12,718 nucleotides of DNA from Bacteroidales bacterium UBA7569. GTDB taxonomy: Bacteria; Bacteroidota; Bacteroidia; Bacteroidales; Paludibacteraceae. The notes under the pieces were generated by a model. That model was not told where the DNA came from, did no database searches, and worked only from the letters and a program-made list of their open reading frames with translations. Below, piece by piece: positions 7,561 through 12,718 of this stretch. Numbering within the stretch: the stretch's first letter is position 1; each line of letters opens with the position of its first letter. The stretch is from the NCBI GenBank assembly GCA_002477945.1, contig DLLF01000009.1:1-12718 (forward strand), written 5' to 3'. The translations under genes and the position numbers were made by a program.

Positions 7561-7600
7561 TTGTCTCTTTCCTTTTTGTCTTTCAGGAGGGAAGAGACAA
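7561..7600. terminator. Long hairpin in convergent gap, possible two-way terminator
   Basis: TTGTCTCTTTCC (7561-7572) and GGGAAGAGACAA (7589-7600) form a 12-bp stem with one T-G wobble around a 16-nt loop. It lies between the end of the plus-strand GT2 gene and the end of the minus-strand par operon, where a shared terminator is expected. There is no T run after either arm, so classic intrinsic termination is not shown. Confidence 0.35.
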
Positions 7601-7638
7601 GTACCCGTTATAGGACGGAAACCCATCAGATAATCAAA

Positions 7639-7650
7639 TAGTTCGAACTA
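7639..7650. repeat. Perfect 12-bp palindrome
   Basis: TAGTTCGAACTA is a perfect 12-bp palindrome in the convergent gap, 39 bp beyond the hairpin. It could be a protein-binding dyad, but there is no start codon or promoter beside it. It may be chance. Confidence 0.3.
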
Positions 7651-7708
7651 ATAGACATTTCGCCCTGAAGCAAAGACTTCCACTCATTTCACTCTATTTG
7701 GTCTGCTC

Positions 7709-8023
7709 TCATATATTGGCACGTATCGTCACCAATTCTTCGCGTATTTTCTTCAGCAGTTCTGTCATCTGCATACGACGTTCTATATCATCGTCCCCGA
7801 CCTTGAGACGCTTTTTGATCGCTGCAACCGACAAGTGCTGCTCATCGCGCAAAAACTTGATCTTGACAACCAAATCCAGATCACTTTTTGTATAGAAGCG
7901 GGTCATACCCTGGTTCCGGTGAGGGCGCAACATAGGGAATATCTGCTCCCAATATCGAAGAGTGGAGAAAGGAAGACCGCTTAGTTCGCTCACCTCTTTT
8001 ATGGAATAATACACCTTTTCCAT
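7709..8023 (-). CDS. Small MerR-family transcriptional regulator
   Basis: A 104-residue protein with an N-terminal MerR winged helix-turn-helix: YYSIKEVSELSGLPFSTLRYWEQIFP (residues 5-30) is the recognition module, and RNQGMTRFYTKSDLDLVVKIKFL (36-58) is the wing plus linker. Residues 78-100 form a charged helix likely to give the antiparallel coiled-coil dimer. There is no effector-binding domain after it, so no ligand can be proposed; stand-alone MerR proteins of this size are common in Bacteroidota. I use the ATG at 8023, five nt after the stop of the lytic transglycosylase; a TTG three codons upstream is an alternative. It is the last gene of the par operon and its target is unknown. It may act on the operon itself, but no MerR-type spaced operator was seen at the parA promoter. 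Confidence 0.85.
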   Translation of the reverse strand: MEKVYYSIKEVSELSGLPFSTLRYWEQIFPMLRPHRNQGMTRFYTKSDLDLVVKIKFLRDEQHLSVAAIKKRLKVGDDDIERRMQMTELLKKIREELVTIRANI

Positions 8024-8028
8024 ACCTG

Positions 8029-9264
8029 TCAACGCAATATCTTCAAAGTTTTACCCTCTCTGATTGACGAGCCCTTCAACCCGTTCCAACGCTGTAATTG
8101 CCCCACCGAACAGTGAAACTTCTTGGCTATGCCAGACAATGTGTCCCCTTTCTTGATTTTATAATAGGTCACACCATTGACTGTATAACCTCCATTCTGA
8201 GCAGTGCGTTGCGCCAGATCTATAGTTGCACGACGTTGTTCAATCAGGCTGTCTCGCCTGTAAGACAAAATGCTGTCTTCGTTGCAGATATAGGCACCTG
8301 CCTTTTCCGCGGGAACACAGAGAGTGTAATCCTTCCCCCCCGGAAGAATATCCATTGTGTACTGGGGATTCAACTTCCTCAGCGTATTCATAGGTATGTC
8401 CAGTTTCTCAGCCACTTGCAGAAGATGTAGACGTCTCGTCACTACAATCGTATCTATCGCAAGGGGCAATATCGGTTCCGCAGGACAGATATTATGCTCG
8501 TCAGCATAGGTAAACACATAATTCGCTGCCACAAATATCGGAAGATACGATCGTGTCTCTCTCGGCAGAAAACTATATATCTGCCAAAAATCACGTTGTC
8601 CGCCCGCACGGTGAATCGCCTTGTTCACATTGCCAGGACCGCAATTATAGGCGGCTATTGCCAAGTTCCAATCACCATAAATGGCATAAAGACTCTTCAA
8701 AAAACGGCATGCCGCATCGGTCGATTTGTAAGGGTCCAGACGTTCATCAACCAACGAGTTCACTTCCAGACCGCTGTTTTTGGCGGTCTGTGGCATAAAT
8801 TGCCATAGTCCTGCCGCACCTGCGTGCGATCGGGCTTGTACATTCAAACCCGACTCTATGATCGGAAGATACTTTAGTTCCAACGGCAAGCCATAGCGCA
8901 TAAGTGTCTCTTCAAACATCGGGAAGTACGTGTCGCCCAATCGCCGCATCCTTGCCACTTGTTTCTTGCTGCGATGCAGATAGGCTTCAATGAATCCTTT
9001 CACAACGGCATTATACGGCATCTCCACGATACACGGCAATGCACACAGACGCTCTATATACACCGAATCCGGCAAATCTGCAATCACATACCCTTCGGTA
9101 CAAGCACTCGTATCAACCCACGACAATGTGTAATCCAATAAACGCAAGTCCAATTCCGAAGGCTCATACACTTGCAACGTGTCCACATCTGTCACCGCCG
9201 CACATGTAAGGCAATACAGGTTCAGCAAACATAAAACCAGCAATATATACCATCCGTTCTTCAT
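8029..9264 (-). CDS. Membrane-bound or periplasmic lytic murein transglycosylase with SLT and LysM domains (MltD-like)
   Basis: A 411-residue exported enzyme that cleaves the MurNAc-GlcNAc bond of peptidoglycan to leave 1,6-anhydro ends. An N-terminal signal segment (residues 4-22, MKNGWYILLVLCLLNLY...) is followed by the SLT domain at about 115-240. That domain has the catalytic Glu137 in LPIIESGLN, then SHAGAAGLWQFMPQTA (146-161) and AYNCGPGNVNKAI (205-217). A degenerate LysM-like segment spans about 275-318, and a clear LysM domain (YYKIKKGDTLSGIAKKF...) covers 368-410. SLT followed by LysM is the MltD arrangement. Cys18 and Cys21 lie near the cleavage region, but the lipobox match is weak, so lipidation is uncertain. 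The ATG shares one base with the preceding stop (TAATG), implying coupled translation inside the par operon. Confidence 0.92.
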   Translation of the reverse strand: MKNGWYILLVLCLLNLYCLTCAAVTDVDTLQVYEPSELDLRLLDYTLSWVDTSACTEGYVIADLPDSVYIERLCALPCIVEMPYNAVVKGFIEAYLHRSKKQVARMRRLGDTYFPMFEETLMRYGLPLELKYLPIIESGLNVQARSHAGAAGLWQFMPQTAKNSGLEVNSLVDERLDPYKSTDAACRFLKSLYAIYGDWNLAIAAYNCGPGNVNKAIHRAGGQRDFWQIYSFLPRETRSYLPIFVAANYVFTYADEHNICPAEPILPLAIDTIVVTRRLHLLQVAEKLDIPMNTLRKLNPQYTMDILPGGKDYTLCVPAEKAGAYICNEDSILSYRRDSLIEQRRATIDLAQRTAQNGGYTVNGVTYYKIKKGDTLSGIAKKFHCSVGQLQRWNGLKGSSIREGKTLKILR

Positions 9265-9944
9265 TAAAAACTGATTGCGAGTTTCACTTCCGCCGACTTG
9301 TTATTCTGAAAATCGTAATATAATTGAGGTTCCACCATCATCGAAAGATCGGTAGATATATCAAAGTCAAACAATTGGGCATCCACATACGCATCAATCA
9401 GCGACAAAGCATAGACCAGCACCGTGGCGACAATTGACAAGTCCCGATAGCGACGGTACGTATTCTGCTTATTCTTGAGAACATTGGTGTAACTGCTCTT
9501 TCCACCCATCATCTCAATGGTATATCCGTCGGGCAAAATATCAATGTATGATGTTTTGGTTCCGTCCGTATCCGTCAGAATATCCCGATAAGCCTGTTTA
9601 TAGTCCGTATATAAGCGGTTGTTCCAACTGATGGCGTATGCACAACCCATAAACCCGCCATAGACAATCGGCAATTTCCAATACGAACGGTTATATATCT
9701 GCCCGTATCCGGGCAGAATCACTCCCATCCATACGGCACGCATAGGATCAGGCTTCCATGGTTCAATCGTTGTCTCATACTGCTCCGGAACGGAAGAAAT
9801 GGTATCTATATCCATGAAACCGCTTTCCTCCGTCTCCGCTGCAACAAGTTCTGTCGTAACAGCCGTTTCATACTGTGCCGAAGCACTTATGCAAAACAAC
9901 AACCCGATCAGCAATCCGGATAATATGCCTATGCGTCTTTTCAA
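9264..9944 (-). CDS. DUF5683 membrane protein with signal peptide, TTG start
   Basis: The 226-residue product begins MKRRIGILSGLLIGLLFCISASAQ, a typical Sec signal peptide with an Ala-Ser-Ala/Gln cleavage site at 23/24. Only a TTG start at 9944 gives this complete signal; it overlaps the parB stop by TTGA. After cleavage comes a linker of about 45 residues rich in Glu and Thr. The DUF5683 core follows: PDPMRAVWMGVILPGYGQIYNRSYWKLPIVYGG (66-98) with a first hydrophobic segment at about 91-107, and YRRYRDLSIVATVLVYALSLIDAYVDAQLFDFDIS (163-197) with a second. The final part looks like an outer beta strand pair (VEPQLYYDF..., KLAISF). The family has no known function; it is usually found next to parB and the SLT gene in Bacteroidales, which suggests an envelope role tied to growth or division. 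Confidence 0.85.
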   Translation of the reverse strand: MKRRIGILSGLLIGLLFCISASAQYETAVTTELVAAETEESGFMDIDTISSVPEQYETTIEPWKPDPMRAVWMGVILPGYGQIYNRSYWKLPIVYGGFMGCAYAISWNNRLYTDYKQAYRDILTDTDGTKTSYIDILPDGYTIEMMGGKSSYTNVLKNKQNTYRRYRDLSIVATVLVYALSLIDAYVDAQLFDFDISTDLSMMVEPQLYYDFQNNKSAEVKLAISF

Positions 9945-10807
9945 CGGCGGGTGTCCAGTTTCTTCATAATCTGTTGCAATTCCTCGTCACTGTTAAACGG
10001 AATGGCTATTTTCCCCTTGCCCTCTTCGTTGCAAGACATCTTTACTTTCACTCCGAAAAACGAAGCCAACTCGTGCTGTAGGGTCTCTAACTCCGGTATA
10101 TTCAGCGAGGGAGCCTTCGTATGCTCTTGTTTTTTTTCTTCTTGTCCGCTTGCTATTTTCTCCACTTGTCTGACACTCAACCCTTCTTGCAATATACGTT
10201 TGTAGAGGTTTATCTGATCAGCGGGTTGTTTCACGGCAAGGATGGCACGGGCGTGTCCCATATCAATTTTTTTCTCTTTGATACCCATCTGAACTTCCGC
10301 CGGCAAACGGAGCAAACGGAGATAATTGGCTACCGTGGCACGCTTCTTTCCCACACGCTCCGACATACGTTCCTGGGTCAGGCTGTAGTCGTCCATCAAT
10401 CGTTGGTAGGCGAGCGCAATCTCTATAGCATCCAAGTCCTCACGTTGGATATTCTCTATGAGAGCCATCTCCATAACCTGCTCGTCTTTCGCTGTACGGA
10501 TATAGGCGGGGATGGTCTCCAATCCTGCCATCTTGGCGGCTCTGTATCGGCGCTCACCCGCTATAATCAGATAATCACCGTCGCCGTTCTTTCTCAGCGT
10601 AATGGGCGATATCACACCTAACTCCCGAATGGAGGAAGCCAATTCTTCCAAGGCTTCTTCGTCAAAATTCCTGCGGGGCTGGTTGGGATTGGCTTTTATT
10701 TCACTCAGTGACACCTCATTGATTGACGACGAACCGTTCGTGTTCACGTGGGTCGTGTCTATCAAGGCATCAAGACCTCTTCCCAAACCTGTATTTTTCA
10801 TTTTCAT
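9941..10807 (-). CDS. parB: Chromosome partitioning protein ParB
   Basis: A 288-residue ParB/Spo0J CTPase clamp that loads at parS and spreads along DNA near the origin. The N-terminal GLGRGLDALI (residues 7-16) is the usual ParA-contact peptide. The ParB/Srx domain holds IKANPNQPRRNF (37-48) and GERRYRAA (84-91), the latter being the CTP-binding box, followed by ALIENIQREDLDAIE (115-129). The helix-turn-helix that reads parS is at LTQERMSERVGKKRATVANYLRLL (143-166). A charged linker (220-235) leads to a C-terminal dimer domain ending LDTRR. The ATG at 10807 has AAAGAAG 2-8 nt upstream and lies 14 nt after the parA stop. No full parS site (TGTTTCACGTGAAACA) was found in the window; a partial match inside this gene is treated as chance. 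Confidence 0.97.
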   Translation of the reverse strand: MKMKNTGLGRGLDALIDTTHVNTNGSSSINEVSLSEIKANPNQPRRNFDEEALEELASSIRELGVISPITLRKNGDGDYLIIAGERRYRAAKMAGLETIPAYIRTAKDEQVMEMALIENIQREDLDAIEIALAYQRLMDDYSLTQERMSERVGKKRATVANYLRLLRLPAEVQMGIKEKKIDMGHARAILAVKQPADQINLYKRILQEGLSVRQVEKIASGQEEKKQEHTKAPSLNIPELETLQHELASFFGVKVKMSCNEEGKGKIAIPFNSDEELQQIMKKLDTRR

Positions 10808-10821
10808 ATCTTCTTTGTTGA

Positions 10822-11586
10822 TTAATTCCGTGCTATGAGTTCTTTCGCCAAATCAGCATAGTTTTGCGCACCCTTTGAAGTGGAATCGTAAGTCAATACC
10901 GACAACCCGTGACTCGGAGCCTCGCTCAAACGAACATTTCGTGCGATCACCGTGTTGAACACCAAAGACCCGAAATGGCGTTTCACCTCTTCATATACCT
11001 GGTTCGACAAGCGCAGACGGTTATCATACATCGTAAGTAGGAAACCTTCTATCTGCAAAGACGGGTTCAGTTTCGACTTGATGATCTTTATCGTATTCAG
11101 CAACTTCGAAATTCCTTCCAATGCAAAATATTCACATTGAACGGGAATAATCACGGAATCGCTTGCTGTCAGGCAGTTTACGGTAATTAAGCCAAGCGAC
11201 GGAGAGCAGTCTATAATCACATAGTCGTACGCATCGCGTATCTCCTGCAACATGGTCTTCAAAAGTACTTCCCTGTCATCTATCGAGATCATTTCAATCT
11301 CTGCACCGATCAAATCTATATGCGAAGGCAGCAAGTACAAGTTTTCCTGATTGGTTTCAACAATCGCCTCTTTCGGATCGGTACCATTCACCAAACATTC
11401 ATAAATCGTCGCCTGCAGAGAACGGACATCAACGCCCAAACCGGAAGACGCATTGGCTTGAGGATCAGCATCAATAAGAAGAACCTTCTTCCCTTCTGCA
11501 GCAAGAGCAGCCGATAAGTTGATGGCTGTGGTCGTTTTCCCAACACCGCCCTTCTGATTGGCAACAGAAATAACTTTACTTTTCAT
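10822..11586 (-). CDS. parA: Chromosome partitioning ATPase ParA (Soj)
   Basis: A 254-residue deviant Walker A ATPase that binds DNA non-specifically as an ATP dimer and moves or positions ParB-parS complexes. The P-loop KGGVGKTT spans residues 12-19 with the signature Lys12 and catalytic Lys17. Walker A' is LLIDADPQAN (36-45) and Walker B is DYVIIDCSPSLG (121-132). Later come SVIIPVQCEYFALEGISKLL and NTVIARNVRLSEAPSHGLSVLTYD, with the C-terminal Soj-type motifs, ending at LIARN. I start at 11586 because this gives the canonical 'MKSKVISVANQKGG'. An ATG two codons upstream (11592) is possible. A GTG-initiated extension to 11679 would run across the promoter and is rejected. First gene of the five-gene operon. 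Confidence 0.96.
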   Translation of the reverse strand: MKSKVISVANQKGGVGKTTTAINLSAALAAEGKKVLLIDADPQANASSGLGVDVRSLQATIYECLVNGTDPKEAIVETNQENLYLLPSHIDLIGAEIEMISIDDREVLLKTMLQEIRDAYDYVIIDCSPSLGLITVNCLTASDSVIIPVQCEYFALEGISKLLNTIKIIKSKLNPSLQIEGFLLTMYDNRLRLSNQVYEEVKRHFGSLVFNTVIARNVRLSEAPSHGLSVLTYDSTSKGAQNYADLAKELIARN

Positions 11587-11650
11587 ATACATTCCGTATT
11601 TAGCATTTTCGTGTGCAAACAAACATCTCACACAAAGACACATTCTTGGG

Positions 11651-11682
11651 CAAAGGTATGTATTTTTCTGCAGACCCACAAA
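11651..11682 (-). promoter_or_regulatory. Bacteroidota-type promoter for the parA operon
   Basis: Read on the minus strand, TTTG (11682-11679) is followed by exactly 20 bp and TACCTTTG (11658-11651), a full match to TTTG / TAnnTTTG. The leader to the parA ATG is about 60 nt and contains a GTGTG/CACAC pair (11633-11629 with 11615-11611) that could form a small hairpin. Upstream of the -33 element the sequence soon becomes repeat material (from about 11704). Confidence 0.65.
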
Positions 11683-11703
11683 CTGCCGCTGAGAAAAAGT
11701 CAG

Positions 11704-11816
11704 GGCAATCGCATCAAAATGATTGATACTGAATGGTTGTTGTTTTCTTATACAAAAACAATGCAGAGAGCAGGTTTAACTATGCGGGGCAGCGGGTCAG
11801 TTACGGTGGTGGCATT
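11704..11816. repeat. Dispersed repeat module, copy next to the parA promoter
   Basis: This 113-bp stretch aligns with 12381-12492 in the same orientation. Shared blocks include GGCAA-CGCATCAAAATGA, GTTTTCTTATACAAA, ATGCAGAG-GCA, a TTAAACT-like block and GGGTC-GTT...GCATT. The last block is also present at 4934-4955 in the 349-bp element (GGGTCAGTTGCAGCGGCATT). The module ends about 20 bp from the -33 element of parA. No reading frame is conserved between copies. Confidence 0.6.
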
Positions 11817-11848
11817 CATATTCCGGTTCATCCTGTTAGTCCATATCC

Positions 11849-11943
11849 CTCCAAGTTGTCTAATTAGTCCTATCTGTCCTATTCGCCTAATTCGTCTCAT
11901 CCTCCCTAAAACATCTCGAATAACTAGGACGTCTATTATCATC
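11849..11943. repeat. 9-bp tandem repeat with conserved flank, copy 1
   Basis: Six 9-bp units lie at 11849-11902 (CTCCAAGTT, GTCTAATTA, GTCCTATCT, GTCCTATTC, GCCTAATTC, GTCTCATCC). On the opposite strand the consensus is close to GAATTAGGC. A 40-bp flank to 11943 is shared with the second copy 321 bp downstream, including TCTCGAA and CTAT.AT blocks. Read on the minus strand the period gives a repeating Ile/Arg/Gly peptide, which is an artefact of a multiple-of-three period. Confidence 0.6.
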
Positions 11944-12169
11944 TCGTTGGCGGTTCCTTTGTCCTCCCTATAATCTTCCTCGCCAAATCGCACATCGTAA
12001 ATGATCCAATCGTAAATAATACGACCCCTCAAGCCGACCTCAAGCACCCCTCAACGAGATGTCAATAATACAGATGTTAGCCCATCCTTTGGAGGGGATG
12101 GCAGAATTGTCCAATCGTAAATCCATGTATTGTTTCTTATCGGGCGATATTATCGTCCACCCTATCCGC

Positions 12170-12264
12170 CCTAACTCGCACTCATTTGCCTCATTCGTCC
12201 AATTAGACTAATCCGTCCAATCCTGCCTAAGACTTCTCGAACCACTATAACTTCTATATTATGG
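12170..12264. repeat. 9-bp tandem repeat with conserved flank, copy 2
   Basis: Six 9-bp units lie at 12170-12223 (CCTAACTCG, CACTCATTT, GCCTCATTC, GTCCAATTA, GACTAATCC, GTCCAATCC), followed by the same 40-bp flank as copy 1 (CCTGCCTAAGACTTCTCGAA and onward). The offset to copy 1 is 321 bp through the whole block, so array plus flank were copied or inserted together. Units have diverged more than the flank. Confidence 0.6.
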
Positions 12265-12380
12265 CCCCGTCCTTTGGAGGAACAGGAGTAGTCATTCTCA
12301 CCCTCTAAAACCTTTCGGGCCCCTGCAATGATTCCGTCAATGGATTGTCGTTGCTCTGACTCCTTCCTTTCTCGTTCCAA

Positions 12381-12492
12381 GGCAACCGCATCAAAATGAG
12401 TTCATACCGAGCGGTTGTCGTTTTCTTATACAAAGACCATGCAGAGCGCAAGTTAAACTATATGTGCCGGTGGGTCTGTTCCTTCCTGCATT
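12381..12492. repeat. Dispersed repeat module, second copy
   Basis: Direct-orientation copy of the 11704-11816 module, 677 bp away, roughly 80 percent alike by eye over the first 80 bp with one single-base gap. Here the module runs straight into the hairpin-rich segment homologous to the 349-bp element, so 12381-12696 may be one longer repeat unit. Confidence 0.6.
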
Positions 12493-12499
12493 GTGTCGG

Positions 12500-12696
12500 G
12501 TGACTCCTATTTTGGCAACACCCGACGCACAGTGGCTAATGGTTTGAGTTTGTGATTGTCCCCCTCTTTGAGGGGGGGGGCATTGTTTCTTTTCTTTTGG
12601 TCAGGCAAAAGAAAAGAAAGGAGTATGCATAAGATATAACTATAATTGATATCTCAAGTAGTGAGTAAAATGAGTTGGCTTAATTCCGCCAACGAG
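12500..12696. mobile_element. Right half of a second copy of the 4898-5246 repeat element
   Basis: The segment aligns end to end with 5041-5246. Shared blocks are TTTTGGCAACACCCGAC, CCCCCTCTTTGAGGG, a TTTCTTTT-TTTTG arm followed by CAGGCAAAA, AAGGAGTATG, ATATAACTATA, TATCTCAAG, AATGAGTT and the terminal TTAATTCCGCCAACG. It ends in the same terminal repeat (12680-12696, TTAATTCCGCCAACGAG). It holds stronger hairpins than the first copy. No left terminal repeat of the same length lies at the matching distance, but an 11-bp inverted match to its end is found at 11943-11953. Confidence 0.6.
12586..12619. repeat. Perfect 14-bp hairpin with GTCAGG loop
   Basis: TTTCTTTTCTTTTG (12586-12599) and CAAAAGAAAAGAAA (12606-12619) are exact inverted copies separated by GTCAGG. 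Just upstream (12560-12576) a C-rich/G-rich hairpin CCCCCTC-TTT-GAGGGGG has a 7-bp stem. The same two structures in the same order, but decayed, are seen at 5101-5163 in the other copy. It could act as a terminator, a recombination fold, or a processing site of a repeat transcript. Confidence 0.6.
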
Positions 12697-12718
12697 TGTC
12701 CAATAATCGTGATGTTAT

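Larger units (their letters stand above)
11587..12718. other. Gene-free repeat mosaic upstream of parA
   Basis: About 1.1 kb with no credible gene. Beyond the parA promoter the sequence is a patchwork of the modules listed separately. Further short repeats are ATCGTAAAT at about 11995, 12009 and 12113; a TCCTTTGGAGG block at 12085 and 12267; and a 27-nt block starting AACGAG and ending GATGTTA at 12053-12079 and 12691-12717. Minus-strand frames at 11748-12047 and 12171-12380 code only for low-complexity repeat translations. No tRNA, rRNA or insertion-sequence transposase was recognised. Confidence 0.7.

Noticed and set aside
10227..10242. parS-like sequence TGTTTCACGGCAAGGA inside parB
   Set aside because: Only the left half matches the TGTTTCACGTGAAACA site (12 of 16 overall), and it is fully explained by conserved ParB codons.
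10121..10621. Antisense frame of 166 codons within parB
   Set aside because: Overlaps the conserved ParB core and has no protein family features.
10739..10754. CACGTG core near the parB start as a parS candidate
   Set aside because: The flanks do not match parS; only the central six bases do.
11587..11679. N-terminal extension of ParA from a GTG codon
   Set aside because: It would translate across the consensus promoter and leader, and ParA homologues start just before the KGGVGKT strand.
11748..12047. Minus-strand frame of 99 codons with Ile/Arg/Gly-rich repeats
   Set aside because: It is the translation of the 9-bp minisatellite and neighbouring repeat modules; the matching frame in the second copy differs outside the array, and there is no family likeness.
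12171..12380. Minus-strand frame of 69 codons
   Set aside because: It arises from the second 9-bp array in the same way; composition is low complexity and no start context is conserved with the other copy.
11587..12718. CRISPR array or integron attC sites in the repeat region
   Set aside because: Repeats are diverged, of mixed size and order, lack uniform spacers, and there are no cas or integrase genes nearby.

Overview
The window looks like chromosome of a Bacteroidales bacterium (phylum Bacteroidota); I cannot fix the family or genus. Two things point there. The gene string ParA - ParB - DUF5683 protein - SLT/LysM lytic transglycosylase is typical of the order. The promoters also follow the Bacteroidota sigma pattern (TTTG, 20 bp, TAnnTTTG): exact matches lie upstream of parA and glf, and a 7/8 match upstream of the YfhO-family gene.

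Layout. (1) 1-1304, plus strand: the 3' end of a family 2 glycosyltransferase overlaps (ATGA) a complete GT11 alpha-1,2-fucosyltransferase-like gene. (2) 1334-4779, minus strand: a YfhO-family GT-C-like membrane protein followed, with a 40-nt overlap, by an acyltransferase-3 membrane O-acetyltransferase that converges on the fucosyltransferase. (3) 4780-5415: a divergent intergenic region with the two promoters, three operator-like repeats, a 349-bp gene-free element with terminal inverted repeats, and an 11-bp tandem repeat in the leader of the next gene. (4) 5437-7479, plus: UDP-galactopyranose mutase (glf) and another GT2 glycosyltransferase. (5) 7480-7708: convergent gap with a hairpin and a 12-bp palindrome. 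(6) 11586-7709, minus: a tightly packed operon parA-parB-DUF5683-lytic transglycosylase-MerR regulator behind a consensus promoter. (7) 11587-12718: about 1.1 kb without a credible gene, built of decayed repeat modules. Several recur within the block, and its last ~200 bp are homologous to the right half of the element at 4898-5246.

How it fits together. The left half is a cell-surface polysaccharide locus: glycosyl transfer (two GT2s and one GT11), UDP-galactofuranose supply (Glf), O-acetylation, and a polytopic GT-C-like protein that may modify a lipid-linked or envelope glycan. The right half is a chromosome segregation / cell-wall operon. A 'fucose added then acetylated' route and a 'Glf plus Galf transferase' pair are inferences from adjacency and family knowledge.

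The least explained material is the non-coding DNA: a TIR-bounded, hairpin-rich repeat seen twice, 9-bp and 11-bp minisatellites, and mosaic repeats next to the parA promoter.
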